NCBI RefSeq assembly: GCF_016508255.1
Contig: NZ_JADVKT010000002.1
Span: 682,001-746,000, forward strand
Origin: Acinetobacter calcoaceticus
GTDB taxonomy: Bacteria; Pseudomonadota; Gammaproteobacteria; Pseudomonadales; Moraxellaceae
Direction of reading: 5' to 3'
Length of the DNA stretch: 64,000 nucleotides
The notes beneath the pieces are model-generated. The model worked only from the letters and a program-made list of their open reading frames with translations, ran no database searches and was not told the DNA's origin. The stretch's first letter is position 1. Every line of letters begins with the position of its first letter. This document shows positions 1 through 8,913 of this stretch, one piece after another. Made by a program: the position numbers and the translations under genes.

Positions 1-495
1 GCGGCAGCAGCACTCATTAAAGTACCCGAGGTGAATGTTCAATTTGATGAGGCGACTCAATCAATTTTACAGTTTTCTCAAGCTGATATTTCGGTGGCCG
101 TGGCGATTCCAAACGGTTTGATTACCCCAATAGTAAAAGCTGCAAATCAAAAATCGTTAGCACAAATTTCCGATGACATGCGAGATTTGGCAACGCGTGC
201 CAAGACTGGCAAATTACAACCTGACGAGTTTCAGGGAGGTAGCTTTAGCATTTCAAATTTAGGAATGCTAGGGGTTAAAGAGTTCGATGCCATTATTAAC
301 CCACCGCAAGGTGCAATTATGGCATTGGGTGCTTCAGAATCACGTGCTGTTGTTGAAAATGGCAATGTAGTGGTTCGTGAGATTATCACAGCAACGTTGT
401 CATGCGATCACCGAGTCATTGACGGTGCAGTTGGGGCGAAATTCTTGGCCAGCTTTAAGCAGTTTGTTGAAAATCCTGCTTTAATTTTGGTGTAG
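1..495 (+). CDS. acoC: Acetoin dehydrogenase E2 (dihydrolipoamide acetyltransferase), 3' part
   Basis: The reading frame is open from base 1, so this is the C-terminal ~164 residues of a gene that begins outside the window. It is the 2-oxoacid dehydrogenase acyltransferase catalytic domain. The active-site signature SCDHRVIDGA near the C-terminus carries the His and Asp of the HxxxDG motif. GGSFSISNLGMLG and the PPQGAIMALG region are also typical of E2 cores. The enzyme moves an acetyl group from lipoyl-lysine to CoA. The lpd gene starts 10 bases downstream and two butanediol/acetoin dehydrogenases follow, so an acetoin-cleaving complex (AcoABC) is more likely than pyruvate or branched-chain dehydrogenase. 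The lipoyl domain is not visible here. Confidence 0.88.
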   Translation, partial: AAAALIKVPEVNVQFDEATQSILQFSQADISVAVAIPNGLITPIVKAANQKSLAQISDDMRDLATRAKTGKLQPDEFQGGSFSISNLGMLGVKEFDAIINPPQGAIMALGASESRAVVENGNVVVREIITATLSCDHRVIDGAVGAKFLASFKQFVENPALILV

Positions 496-505
496 GAGAA
501 CCCGC

Positions 506-1909
506 ATGTCAGAAGCTCAATTTGATTTAATTGTGATTGGCGCGGGACCGGGTGGGTATGTGGCTGCAATTCGTGCAGCCCAGCTCGGGTTAAAAACCGC
601 AATTGTAGAAGAGCAACATTTAGGTGGAATTTGCCTAAATTGGGGCTGTATTCCAACTAAAGCTTTACTTGCAGGGGCAGAGCTTGCAACTCGGTTTAAA
701 AATGCTGGTCAGTTTGGCTTTCAAGTATCCCAACTCGATTTTGATATTCAAAAGCTTGTACAACATAGCCGACAAGTTTCAGCGCAGTTAGTACAAGGCA
801 TTGATTACTTGCTTAAAAAGAATCAGGTAATTGTGTTTAATGGTCGTGCTCAGCTTACTGCGAAAGAAAAACTTGAAGTGACTGATGCTCAAGGTAAAAG
901 TCAGGCTTTAAGTGCACCTCATATTATTTTGGCAACTGGAGCTAAAGCTCGACATGTTTCGCAGCTTCCTGTCGATGGAACTTATGTCTGGAGCTATAAA
1001 GAAGCACTCGTTCCAGAAGAGTTACCAAAAAGCTTACTTGTTGTAGGTTCAGGTGCAATTGGTAGTGAGTTTGCTAGCCTTTATCAAGATTTAGGATGTC
1101 AGGTCACGCTGATTGATTTAGCCAAGCAGATTTTACCGACTGAAGATGCAGAAGTTGCTCAATTTGTCAGAAAACAGTTTGAACAAAAAGGAGTGAAGGT
1201 CTTAACCGATGCTGTCGTTCAAAGTATTCAAATTGAAAATGGTCAAGTCCACTGTGTGATTGAAACGGCAAATGACGTTCAAACAGTCGTTTTTGACCGT
1301 GTCCTTTCAGCAATTGGCGTACAGCCGAATACCGCGGGGCTAGGTCTGGAACGTTTGGGCGTAGAACTAAACCCACAAGGTTTCGTAGCAATTGATGACT
1401 ATTGTAAAACCAACGTAGCAGGGCTTTATGCCATTGGCGATGTTGCCGGAGCACCATGTCTTGCACATAAAGCAAGTCATGAAGCTGTGTTATGTGTCGA
1501 GAAAATTGCTGGCGTGGCAAACGTACATTCACTCGATCGTGACCAGATTCCGGGTTGTATTTTTACGCATCCACAAGTGGCTAGCATTGGATTAACTGAA
1601 AATGCTGCAAAAGTTCAAAACTTACCTGTACGAATCGGCAAATTTTCTCTAACTGCGAATGGCAAAGCTTTGGCAATTGGAGATGCGACAGGTTTCGTTA
1701 AAACGATCATACATGCAGAAACGGGCGAACTACTCGGTGCTCATATGGTGGGTCATGAAGTGACCGAGCACATTCAAGGCTTCGCGATTGCTAAATATCT
1801 AGAAGCGACTGATGAAAGCTTAGCTCACGTGATTTTCCCGCATCCAACATTATCAGAAGCCATGCATGAGTCCATTCTGGCTTCAATGCAAAGAGCGATT
1901 CATATGTAG
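506..1909 (+). CDS. lpd: Dihydrolipoamide dehydrogenase (E3 of the acetoin dehydrogenase complex)
   Basis: 467 aa, full length for E3. The N-terminus has the FAD-binding GAGPGGY motif (about 12-18). The redox-active disulfide lies in [11 protein letters not shown] (Cys43, Cys48). A second nucleotide-binding [10 protein letters not shown] motif sits mid-protein, YAIGDVAG marks the second FAD site, and the C-terminal [10 protein letters not shown] supplies the catalytic His-Glu pair. It reoxidises dihydrolipoamide on the E2 subunit with NAD+. A ribosome site (GTAGGAG) lies just before the ATG. It begins 10 bases after acoC, so it is probably the E3 dedicated to the acetoin complex rather than the housekeeping copy. 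No separate lipoyl domain is fused to it. Confidence 0.95.
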   Translation: MSEAQFDLIVIGAGPGGYVAAIRAAQLGLKTAIVEEQHLGGICLNWGCIPTKALLAGAELATRFKNAGQFGFQVSQLDFDIQKLVQHSRQVSAQLVQGIDYLLKKNQVIVFNGRAQLTAKEKLEVTDAQGKSQALSAPHIILATGAKARHVSQLPVDGTYVWSYKEALVPEELPKSLLVVGSGAIGSEFASLYQDLGCQVTLIDLAKQILPTEDAEVAQFVRKQFEQKGVKVLTDAVVQSIQIENGQVHCVIETANDVQTVVFDRVLSAIGVQPNTAGLGLERLGVELNPQGFVAIDDYCKTNVAGLYAIGDVAGAPCLAHKASHEAVLCVEKIAGVANVHSLDRDQIPGCIFTHPQVASIGLTENAAKVQNLPVRIGKFSLTANGKALAIGDATGFVKTIIHAETGELLGAHMVGHEVTEHIQGFAIAKYLEATDESLAHVIFPHPTLSEAMHESILASMQRAIHM

Positions 1910-1935
1910 AAATTCTGCATTTACAGGAGTTGAAC

Positions 1936-2721
1936 ATGGTTAAGGGATTAAAAAATAAAGTCGCTTTAGTGACTGGGGCAGCTCAAGGCATTGGCCGTGG
2001 GATTGCCCTGCGCTTAGCGCAAGAAGGAGCACACATTGCATTAGTCGATATGAAACAAGATCGACTTAATGATGTGCAACAAGAAATTCAGGCATTAGGT
2101 GTAAATGTCAGCACATTTATTGCCGATGTAAGTGACCGCGAGCAAGTGTATGCAGCTATAAATTATGCTGAGCAAACTCTTGGCGGGTTTGATGTCATGA
2201 TTAATAATGCTGGAATTGCACAAGTTCAGGCTATTGCTGATGTTACACCTGATGAATTTCAAAAAATTGTCGATATTAATATTGGTGGAGTACTGTGGGG
2301 AATACAGGCTGCTGCTGCAAAATTTAAGCAACGCCAACATAAAGGTAAAATCATTAACGCTTGCTCAATTGCAGGCCATGATGGGTTTGCTTTACTGGGT
2401 GTTTATTCTGCGACTAAGTTTGCGGTAAGAGCACTTACTCAAGCTGCAGCAAAAGAATATGCCAGTCACGGTATTACAGTAAACGGATACTGTCCCGGAA
2501 TTGTGGGAACAGATATGTGGGTTGAAATCGATAAACGATTTGCTGAAATTACAGGCGCGCCTATAGGTGAAACTTATAAAAAGTATGTCGAAGGTATTGC
2601 ATTGGGTAGAGCTCAGACACCAGATGATGTCGCTGCATTAGTGGCTTTTCTGGCAAGTGAAGATTCGGACTATATTACGGGTCAATCCATTTTAACGGAC
2701 GGCGGCATTGTCTATCGCTAA
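1936..2721 (+). CDS. budC: Acetoin/diacetyl reductase, short-chain dehydrogenase (BudC type)
   Basis: 261 aa classical SDR. It has the TGAAQGIG cofactor loop at the N-terminus, NNAG in the middle, a catalytic Ser in [14 protein letters not shown] (Tyr-xxx-Lys) and PGIVGTDMW after the active site. Length and motifs fit (S)-acetoin-forming diacetyl reductase / meso-butanediol dehydrogenase. The open frame extends to a TTG at 1930, but CAGGAG at 1924-1929 is correctly spaced only for the ATG at 1936, so that start is chosen. It lies in the aco operon, 26 bases after lpd. It would interconvert acetoin and 2,3-butanediol so that butanediol can feed the acetoin dehydrogenase. Confidence 0.88.
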   Translation: MVKGLKNKVALVTGAAQGIGRGIALRLAQEGAHIALVDMKQDRLNDVQQEIQALGVNVSTFIADVSDREQVYAAINYAEQTLGGFDVMINNAGIAQVQAIADVTPDEFQKIVDINIGGVLWGIQAAAAKFKQRQHKGKIINACSIAGHDGFALLGVYSATKFAVRALTQAAAKEYASHGITVNGYCPGIVGTDMWVEIDKRFAEITGAPIGETYKKYVEGIALGRAQTPDDVAALVAFLASEDSDYITGQSILTDGGIVYR

Positions 2722-2750
2722 AATAACATCCTAATTTGAGGGAGATAATA

Positions 2751-3809
2751 ATGAAAGCAGCACGTTTTTATGACAGAGGCGATATACGTATTGAAGATAT
2801 CCCTGAGCCAGAAGTCATTGCTGGAACTGTAGGTATTAAGGTGGCTTGGTGTGGAATTTGTGGTACAGATTTGCATGAGTTTATGGAAGGGCCAATTTTT
2901 ATCCCACCGTGCGGACATCCGCATCCAATTTCAGGCGAATCTGCGCCGATTACCATGGGGCATGAATTCTCAGGTGTGGTGTATGCAGTAGGTGAAGGTG
3001 TTACTGATATTGAAATTGGCCAGCATGTAGTCGTAGAGCCTTATATTGTGGCTGATGATGTACCGACTGGGCCGGGCGATAATTATCATCTTTCCAAAAA
3101 TATGAATTTTATTGGTTTAGGTGGGCGTGGCGGTGGTTTGTCGGAAAAAATTGCGGTTAAACGCCGTTGGGTGCATCCAATTTCCAATAAAATTCCACTC
3201 GATCAAGCGGCCTTAATTGAACCGTTATCGGTTGGTCATCATGCTTTTGTACGTAGTGGTGCAAAGGTTGGTGATATTGCATTGGTTGGGGGAGCGGGGC
3301 CAATTGGTTTATTGCTTTCGGCAATTTTAAAAGCGAAAGGGCTTAGGGTCATTATTACCGAGCTAAGTGCAAAACGTAAAGAAAAAGCCAAAGAGTCGGG
3401 AGTGGCAGATTATATTTTAGACCCGTCAGAAGTTGATGTTGTTTCTGAGGTCATGAAAATTACCAATGGTGATGGCGTCGATGTGGCGTTTGAATGTAGT
3501 AGCGTGAACAAAGTATTAGATACTTTGGTTGCGGCAGTCAAACCAACAGGCGTTATTGTTATTGTTTCGATCTGGAGTCATCCAGCATCAATTAATGTGC
3601 ATAGTGTGGTGATGAAAGAGCTTGATGTACGAGGCACAATTGCCTACGTAAATGACCATCAGGAAACCATTAAACTGGTCGAAGAAGGTAAAATAAATCT
3701 GGAACCTTTTATTACCCAGCGCATTCAACTTGATGATTTGATTTCACAAGGTTTTGAAACCTTAATTCACAACAATGAGTCAGCCGTAAAGATTATTGTA
3801 CATCCCTAA
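2751..3809 (+). CDS. 2,3-butanediol dehydrogenase, zinc-dependent (MDR family)
   Basis: 352 aa medium-chain dehydrogenase. The N-terminal GroES-like domain has WCGICGTDLHEF (Cys37 likely binds catalytic zinc) and the GHEFSG motif (His71-Glu72). The Rossmann part shows VGGAGPIG. The family resembles Bacillus BdhA and sorbitol dehydrogenases. The longer frame begins with a TTG at 2736, but GAGGGAG at 2738-2744 sits 6 bases before the ATG at 2751, so 2751 is the better start. It ends the aco/butanediol operon and is followed by a strong terminator. With the preceding SDR the operon has two dehydrogenases, probably for different butanediol stereoisomers (inference). Plant-type or L-threonine dehydrogenase activity is less likely given the context. 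Confidence 0.85.
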   Translation: MKAARFYDRGDIRIEDIPEPEVIAGTVGIKVAWCGICGTDLHEFMEGPIFIPPCGHPHPISGESAPITMGHEFSGVVYAVGEGVTDIEIGQHVVVEPYIVADDVPTGPGDNYHLSKNMNFIGLGGRGGGLSEKIAVKRRWVHPISNKIPLDQAALIEPLSVGHHAFVRSGAKVGDIALVGGAGPIGLLLSAILKAKGLRVIITELSAKRKEKAKESGVADYILDPSEVDVVSEVMKITNGDGVDVAFECSSVNKVLDTLVAAVKPTGVIVIVSIWSHPASINVHSVVMKELDVRGTIAYVNDHQETIKLVEEGKINLEPFITQRIQLDDLISQGFETLIHNNESAVKIIVHP

Positions 3810-3830
3810 ATAAACACTTAAGCCTATAAA

Positions 3831-3858
3831 AAAAGAGCGATTATTCGCTCTTTTTTTT
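3831..3858. terminator. Bidirectional intrinsic terminator between butanediol dehydrogenase and bestrophin gene
   Basis: GAGCGA (3835-3840), a TTAT loop and TCGCTC (3845-3850) form a hairpin extended by flanking A and T runs (eight Ts after it on the + strand, As before it). It serves both converging genes. The minus-strand stop codon lies right at its edge. Confidence 0.85.
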
Positions 3859-4768
3859 AAAGTAAATTGTTGTTTTGGGCTTCAATAATAGGCGGTAATG
3901 GCTGTCCTAAAGAGCTTAAAGACTCTCGTTCAATCAAACGTACAATTGAATCAAGCGGTAAATCATTTTCTTGTAAACCAAAAGGTTCTTCAATTTGAGC
4001 ACTTAAGGCATCTAAGCCTAAAAACATATAAGCAATTAAACCAACAATAAGCGGTGTCCAAATACCTAAAGCTGCTTCAAGACTAAATGGTAAGATGAAA
4101 CAGAAACAATAAACGGCACGGTGTAAAAGTACTGAATAAGAGTAGGGTAAAGGTGTCCCAGCAATACGGTCACAACCCGCTTGGATATTGCCTAGCTCAA
4201 CAATATGACGCGTCAGTGTGCCATAGATAATGTCACTAATTTCACCGTCTTTTAGGGTTTTGACTAAATCTTTTTGAATGTTTTCGAGTACAAACTGCGG
4301 TGCATTAATATGCTCATTTAAATAATCAAGTGAAGAGTTATTTAAATAGGCATGTTCAAGAAATTTGGTTGGTTCGGCGGTTTGCTGTCGCAGTCGATCA
4401 CGCAATAGATTGCTAAAAATTAAGACCTGATGAATTAAATGCTCACGTTGTTCATTGGAGAGAACATGGCTGTCTCTAACAATATGTCTGGCATTGGCAA
4501 TTAAGGCTCCCCAAAGTTTACGGCCTTCCCACCAACGGTCATAACACGCGTTATTTCTGAAGCCCGTACAAATGGAAAGAATCACACCAAAGATCGTAAA
4601 ACCAATTGCGGGTACGGTAGGAATTTGAATCCAATGATAATAAGAAAGCCAAACTACACAGGCTGAAATAAGTACAACAAAAATGAGAGCAGGTAAAACC
4701 TTGGGTAGAACTGTTCCTTTCCATGCAAATAATAGTTTAAAAACGCTGCTTTTATCGCGAACAATCAT
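3857..4768 (-). CDS. Bestrophin-family (UPF0187/YneE-like) membrane channel
   Basis: 303 aa. N-terminal hydrophobic segments (about residues 22-46 and 52-70) are followed by the conserved FRNNACYDRWWEGRKLWGALI region, which is typical of bacterial bestrophins. Two more hydrophobic segments lie at about 215-255 (YCFCFILPFSLEAALGIW and LIVGLIAYMFLGLD). The C-terminal EEPFG motif is also characteristic. Bacterial members form pentameric anion or cation channels in the inner membrane. The physiological ion cannot be told from sequence. It reads in the same direction as the upstream sigma-54 activator gene (gap of 69 bases), but shared function is not evident. Confidence 0.87.
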   Translation of the reverse strand: MIVRDKSSVFKLLFAWKGTVLPKVLPALIFVVLISACVVWLSYYHWIQIPTVPAIGFTIFGVILSICTGFRNNACYDRWWEGRKLWGALIANARHIVRDSHVLSNEQREHLIHQVLIFSNLLRDRLRQQTAEPTKFLEHAYLNNSSLDYLNEHINAPQFVLENIQKDLVKTLKDGEISDIIYGTLTRHIVELGNIQAGCDRIAGTPLPYSYSVLLHRAVYCFCFILPFSLEAALGIWTPLIVGLIAYMFLGLDALSAQIEEPFGLQENDLPLDSIVRLIERESLSSLGQPLPPIIEAQNNNLL

Positions 4769-4837
4769 AGAAAGCCTTTGAACTAATGGAACTAACCAAC
4801 TGCAATATGATACGCCTTAGATGAGCTAAATACCTAG

Positions 4838-6109
4838 CTAAAGCTTGTGCTTTTGTCTATAGCGCCAAAGGGTTGTACGGCTAATACCGAAAATGTTGGC
4901 GACCATATTTAGATTATGGTTATATTTTTCTAGAGCCGCCTGAACATTTTCAGGTGTAAGTTCTGCATTATTTTCAGGTAATTTAACGTATTCGTCTGCA
5001 TCTAATAGTTCATTTGGTAAATCTTCTAAATCAATTTCTACCTTACCATTAGCCATTGTGAGGGCATAAAGCAGAGTGTTTTTAAGCTCACGCACGTTCC
5101 CTGGCCAATCATAATTAAGCAAAACCTGCATTGCCTTTTGATTGACTTGATGTGGCATCGTGTCTAGTTGAGTTGAGCTTTCTTTTAAAATCTGCTCGAC
5201 AATGAGTGGAATATCAACTTTACGCTCTCGAAGTGGCGGTATAAAAATTGGAATCACGCGCAAACGATAGAGTAGATCGTGACGAAAACGCCCAGCCTTA
5301 GCTTCTTCGCGTAAAGCTTTGTGTGTTGCCGTAATAATTCGGACATTGGCCTGAATAGATTTTTCACCACCGACTGGCGTAAATTCACCAGTTTCTAGCA
5401 CCCGTAATAATTTAGCTTGAAGCTCTAAAGGAATTTCTGCAATTTCATCCAAAAAAAGTGTTCCACCTGCAGCACGTTCAAACACGCCTTTATGGTCACG
5501 AATTGCTCCCGTGAAAGCACCTTTCACATGCCCAAATAGTTCACTTTCTAAAATATTGGCATTGAGGGCAGCACAGTTAATGGCTACAAAAATCTTGTTT
5601 TTACGTTGGCTATAATCATGAATTGCTTGTGCTACAAGTTCTTTACCACTACCAGATTCACCGCGGACGAGCACTGGAAACTCAGTAATTGCAACCCGTT
5701 GAATGATTGAAAACATACGGGTCATTTCTGGTGAGCAGCTATTAAAAATCTTAGCTAAGTCTTGTACTTTCTCTGTTAATTCTACTGAATCTGCAAGGTC
5801 ATTTTCTGTGCCAATCGGCTGTAAAACATGTAGCTTTCCAGCAAAATGGTTTTCGTTAATATAAATATCATGCTCTTGGTAGATAAATCGCTTTCTAATT
5901 TTATGGGTATTAATTTCAAGATATTGATTGTGATGATCTTGAGTAAGCGCTGCCATACTCTCGACTGAAATATCATCCGCATTAAACTTATAGTGAATTT
6001 TTTGAGTCGCTGTGTCTGCTAAAAATAGACTAGCACGTGGGAATAACGCTTTTAATTGCTCAAATAAAATATAAAAATTTTGTTCTGATTCAAAATTCAA
6101 CTTTGCCAT
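4838..6109 (-). CDS. Sigma-54-dependent transcriptional activator (Fis family), probable regulator of the sulfide operon
   Basis: 423 aa. Residues 1-120 form an N-terminal sensory region without a recognisable receiver domain. The AAA+ domain (about 127-360) has Walker A GESGSGKE (150-157), the sigma-54 contact loop GAFTGA (197-202), Walker B GGTLFLDE and the RxxDLLYRL sensor region. A C-terminal Fis-type helix-turn-helix (about 397-421) ends in [18 protein letters not shown]. It is divergent from the persulfide dioxygenase operon, whose promoter is a clear -24/-12 element with an upstream dyad. The best-fitting known analogue is FisR, the sulfane-sulfur sensor controlling pdo-sqr genes in Cupriavidus. 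Unlike FisR, this sensory region contains no cysteine before Cys125, so the signal or sensing residue may differ. Confidence 0.85.
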   Translation of the reverse strand: MAKLNFESEQNFYILFEQLKALFPRASLFLADTATQKIHYKFNADDISVESMAALTQDHHNQYLEINTHKIRKRFIYQEHDIYINENHFAGKLHVLQPIGTENDLADSVELTEKVQDLAKIFNSCSPEMTRMFSIIQRVAITEFPVLVRGESGSGKELVAQAIHDYSQRKNKIFVAINCAALNANILESELFGHVKGAFTGAIRDHKGVFERAAGGTLFLDEIAEIPLELQAKLLRVLETGEFTPVGGEKSIQANVRIITATHKALREEAKAGRFRHDLLYRLRVIPIFIPPLRERKVDIPLIVEQILKESSTQLDTMPHQVNQKAMQVLLNYDWPGNVRELKNTLLYALTMANGKVEIDLEDLPNELLDADEYVKLPENNAELTPENVQAALEKYNHNLNMVANIFGISRTTLWRYRQKHKL

Positions 6110-6115
6110 TGCATA

Positions 6116-6163
6116 TGTTTCAAAAATGTTTCATTGAAACATACTTGAGTTGCACAGAAACAT
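6116..6163. promoter_or_regulatory. Upstream activating sequences for the sigma-54 activator (TGTTTCA half-sites)
   Basis: A 15-base dyad at 6127-6141 reads TGTTTCA, one base, TGAAACA. Additional half-sites lie at 6116-6122 (TGTTTCA) and 6158-6163 (GAAACA). They sit about 110-155 bases upstream of the expected start of the sulfide operon, the usual distance for enhancer-binding proteins, and just before the divergent activator gene. The activator may therefore also control itself. Confidence 0.7.
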
Positions 6164-6246
6164 CAAGAAAAGTTTATTTCTAAATTCAATTCTTAAATTA
6201 AAGCCTATTTATATGATTTTTATATTTATTATTTAATTTTTAATAA

Positions 6247-6263
6247 TTGGCATCTTATTTGCA
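6247..6263 (+). promoter_or_regulatory. Sigma-54 (-24/-12) promoter of the sulfide oxidation operon
   Basis: TTGGCATCTTATTTGCA has GG at 6249-6250 and GC at 6261-6262, separated by exactly 10 bases, matching the TGGCAY-N5-TTGCA consensus. Transcription should start near 6274, about 28 bases before the ATG. Confidence 0.85.
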
Positions 6264-6301
6264 AAATATAGGAAAGAAATAAACTATTGGGGTTGTAAAC
6301 C

Positions 6302-6997
6302 ATGTTCTTTAAGCAGTTTTTTGAGCAAGAAAGTTCCACTTATACCTATATGCTTGCATGTAAAGAAACGTTAGAGGCCGTTTTAATTGACCCAGTTGCA
6401 TCAGATATAGAGATTTATGCAAAAGAATTAGAGCAGCATCAATTTACGCTCATCTATACCTTAGATACACACGTTCATGCAGATCATATTACTGCTGCAA
6501 ATCTGTTACGTGAACGTTTCCATTGCAAATCGGTTTTACACCGTAATTCAGATGTAAGTTGCGGAGATATTTTAATTACCGATGGCTGTACGCTTAAATT
6601 AGGTAACCTCACTATTGAAGCGCGCTATACACCAGGTCACACCAACGCTTGTACGAGTTATTTGGTTGGAAATATGGTTTTCACGGGTGATGCATTATTA
6701 ATTGACGGCTGCGGTCGAACTGACTTCCAGCAGGGCAATGCAGGAACACTCTATGACAGTATTCATAAACAACTTTTCAGTCTGCCTGACGACACTATTG
6801 TTTATCCGGGCCATGATTACAAAGGTCGTTTGTCTTCGACTATTGGTAACGAGCGTTTATATAACTCACGTTTAGGACAGAATCGCTCGCGCGAAGATTT
6901 TATTCAATTGATGAATAATTTAAATCTTCCATATCCAAAACAAATCGATAAAGCACTACCTGCCAATCAGGCCTGTGGCTCAACTTCGAAATCTTAA
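6302..6997 (+). CDS. Persulfide dioxygenase, ETHE1-like metallo-beta-lactamase fold
   Basis: 231 aa. The MBL-fold metal motif THVHADH places His57, His59, Asp61 and His62. His113 lies in YTPGHT, Asp130 in FTGDALLIDGCGRTDFQ and His171 in YPGHDYKG. The GCGRTDFQ segment is characteristic of ETHE1/PDO and distinguishes it from glyoxalase II. It uses a mononuclear iron to oxidise glutathione persulfide to sulfite and GSH in the cytoplasm. It is the first gene of an operon with a sulfide:quinone oxidoreductase fusion (9 bases downstream) and a sulfite-type exporter, and is transcribed from a sigma-54 promoter. This is a complete H2S to sulfite detoxification route. Often annotated simply as MBL-fold hydrolase. 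Confidence 0.88.
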   Translation: MFFKQFFEQESSTYTYMLACKETLEAVLIDPVASDIEIYAKELEQHQFTLIYTLDTHVHADHITAANLLRERFHCKSVLHRNSDVSCGDILITDGCTLKLGNLTIEARYTPGHTNACTSYLVGNMVFTGDALLIDGCGRTDFQQGNAGTLYDSIHKQLFSLPDDTIVYPGHDYKGRLSSTIGNERLYNSRLGQNRSREDFIQLMNNLNLPYPKQIDKALPANQACGSTSKS

Positions 6998-7006
6998 GGT
7001 GGCAAT

Positions 7007-8662
7007 ATGGAACTCAAACAAATTAATCAAGATTTTTATGTTTCTGATCAGATTACTGCCGATGAGGTCGCAAAAATTGCAGATCAAGGTATAAAAACAT
7101 TGATATGTAATCGTCCTGATGGAGAAGGTCCAGATCAGCCGAATGTGATTGAAATTGAAGAAGCAGCTCATAAACTCGGCCTAAATGTAATTTATCAACC
7201 CGTGTCGAGTGGCAAAATTACTGATCAACAAGTTACCGAGTTTAAGCAGCTTTACCACAATGCACAGAAACCCGTTTTAGGATATTGCCGCTCTGGCATG
7301 CGCGCGATTAGTTTATGGGCTTTGGCCGAAGTTGACCCTTCGAATGCAGCACTTTTAGTAGAAACGGGTAATAAACTTGGATTTAACTTAAAAGGTTTAG
7401 TGCCACGTATTTTAAAACGTGACCATGAGCCAGCCACTATTCCTTGTTATAGCGTTGTGATTGTTGGGGCTGGAGCAGCCGGAATTTCTGTCGCGTCTAG
7501 TCTTTTATGTCGTGAACCTAACCTTGATATTGTCATTATTGATCCAGCCGATACACATTATTACCAACCCGGCTGGACCATGGTAGGGGCTGGTATTTTT
7601 CAGCCTCAAGAGACGGCACGATCAATGGCGAGTGTTATTCCTTCAAAAGTGAAATGGATGAAAGCCGCTGTTGCAGGGTTCGATCCGGAACAGAACCAAG
7701 TTATTTTGGAAGGCTGTCAGCCTATTCAATACAAAGCATTAGTGGTATGTCCCGGCTTAAAACTTAATTGGCACGGTATTGAAGGTTTAGTCGAAACCTT
7801 GGGTAAAAATGGGGTGACGTCTAACTATCGTTATGATTTAGCGCCGTATACATGGCAATTGGTGCAAGAGCTAAACGGTGGGAAGGCAATCTTTACCCAA
7901 CCGCCTATGCCAATTAAATGCGCGGGGGCTCCCCAAAAAGCAATGTACCTTTCAGCCGACTATTGGTTAAAGCAAGGCAAACTTAAAGATATCTCTATCC
8001 ATTTTTATAACACTGGTGGTGTTTTATTTGGTGTGAAAGAATATGTACCTGCACTAATGCAATATGTCGAAAAATATGGTTCTGAACTGCATTTTAATCA
8101 TCAACTTGTCAAAGTAGATGGGCCTGCAAAAAAAGCATGGTTTAAGGTAGTGAACGATGAAAATGCAGCATTGGTCGAGACTGATTTCGATATGTTGCAT
8201 GTTGTTCCATCGCAACAAGCGCCGGACTTTATTCGTGCGAGTACTCTAGCCGATGAAGCCGGATGGATAAATGTTAACCCTCAAACCTTACAACACACCG
8301 AACATGCAAATATTTTTGCTTTAGGTGATGTGATGAATGCACCTAATGCCAAAACTGCTGCTGCGGCAAGGGCACAAGCTCCAATCGTTGCTGTAAATGT
8401 TCTAGAGCAGCTTAAGGGTGAGCAGAACTTTTGTGAATATAATGGTTATGGCTCATGTCCACTCACTGTCGAACGTGGAAAAATAGTTCTGGCTGAATTT
8501 GGTTATGGCGGCAAGTTACTACCAAGTTTTCCAAAATGGGTGATTGATGGACAAAAACCATCGCGTTTGGCATGGTTACTTAAAGAGCAAATTCTGCCAC
8601 CTATTTACTGGCAAGGCATGCTTAAAGGTCGCGAATGGATGGTCAAACCTGAGCGAGGATAA
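7007..8662 (+). CDS. DUF442 rhodanese-like domain fused to sulfide:quinone oxidoreductase-type flavoprotein
   Basis: 551 aa two-domain protein. Residues 1-110 are a DUF442 (beta-lactamase-hydrolase-like phosphatase fold) domain with the loop YCRSGMRA (Cys94 to Arg99). The loop length is that of rhodaneses (CRxGxR) rather than the longer loop of tyrosine phosphatases. From about residue 146, VVIVGAGAAGIS opens an FAD/NAD(P)-binding domain related to sulfide:quinone oxidoreductases. ALGDVMNAPNAKTAAAARAQ is the second FAD contact. It should oxidise sulfide to sulfane sulfur with electrons to quinone, and the DUF442 part may take the sulfane sulfur to glutathione (inference). It is translated 9 bases after the dioxygenase. 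The same fusion is known from other proteobacteria, where it is often labelled Blh or FAD-dependent oxidoreductase. Confidence 0.85.
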   Translation: MELKQINQDFYVSDQITADEVAKIADQGIKTLICNRPDGEGPDQPNVIEIEEAAHKLGLNVIYQPVSSGKITDQQVTEFKQLYHNAQKPVLGYCRSGMRAISLWALAEVDPSNAALLVETGNKLGFNLKGLVPRILKRDHEPATIPCYSVVIVGAGAAGISVASSLLCREPNLDIVIIDPADTHYYQPGWTMVGAGIFQPQETARSMASVIPSKVKWMKAAVAGFDPEQNQVILEGCQPIQYKALVVCPGLKLNWHGIEGLVETLGKNGVTSNYRYDLAPYTWQLVQELNGGKAIFTQPPMPIKCAGAPQKAMYLSADYWLKQGKLKDISIHFYNTGGVLFGVKEYVPALMQYVEKYGSELHFNHQLVKVDGPAKKAWFKVVNDENAALVETDFDMLHVVPSQQAPDFIRASTLADEAGWINVNPQTLQHTEHANIFALGDVMNAPNAKTAAAARAQAPIVAVNVLEQLKGEQNFCEYNGYGSCPLTVERGKIVLAEFGYGGKLLPSFPKWVIDGQKPSRLAWLLKEQILPPIYWQGMLKGREWMVKPERG

Positions 8663-8683
8663 GTAAAGATTAATAATCTTTAC
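8663..8683 (+). repeat. Perfect palindrome directly after the SQR stop codon
   Basis: Ten-base arms GTAAAGATTA and TAATCTTTAC flank a single A. The structure begins at the base after the TAA stop. It lacks a T-run, so it is more likely an mRNA-stabilising or processing hairpin or an operator than a classical terminator. Confidence 0.6.
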
Positions 8684-8688
8684 CCGAG

Positions 8689-8834
8689 CGCAAGACGAGA
8701 ACTATGTTCGAGTTAAGAGGATAAGCAAAGCAACGCTTTGTCCTGAGAAGCGGCTAAAGCTTCGCAAGAAGGCGAGAGCTGTGCTCGAGTAGAAGAGTTA
8801 AACAAAGGTTTATTCTGAAGGGCGGTAAAAGCTT
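8689..8834 (+). repeat. Two degenerate tandem copies of a ~74-base repeat in the SQR-TauE gap
   Basis: Copy 1 (8689-8762) and copy 2 (8763-8834) both run CGCAAGA, a hairpin of the form CGAGA-N6-TCGAGT, a GTTAA/GATAA-CAAAG block and CTGA(G)AAG, ending in GGCTAAAGCTT or GGTAAAAGCTT. The sequence is purine-rich with no convincing reading frame. It occupies most of the 251-base gap before the exporter gene. Confidence 0.5.
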
Positions 8835-8913
8835 CGTAGAAATGAATAACTTTTACCGCTTTAAATACAGCAGTTCACTGCAAATGAAAAACATGAAATT
8901 TTAGGTTTCTGAT

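Noticed and set aside
5782..5982. Antisense and alternative-frame open frames inside large genes such as the sigma-54 activator and NRPS
   Set aside because: They are shadows of the real coding frames, with no ribosome sites or family features.
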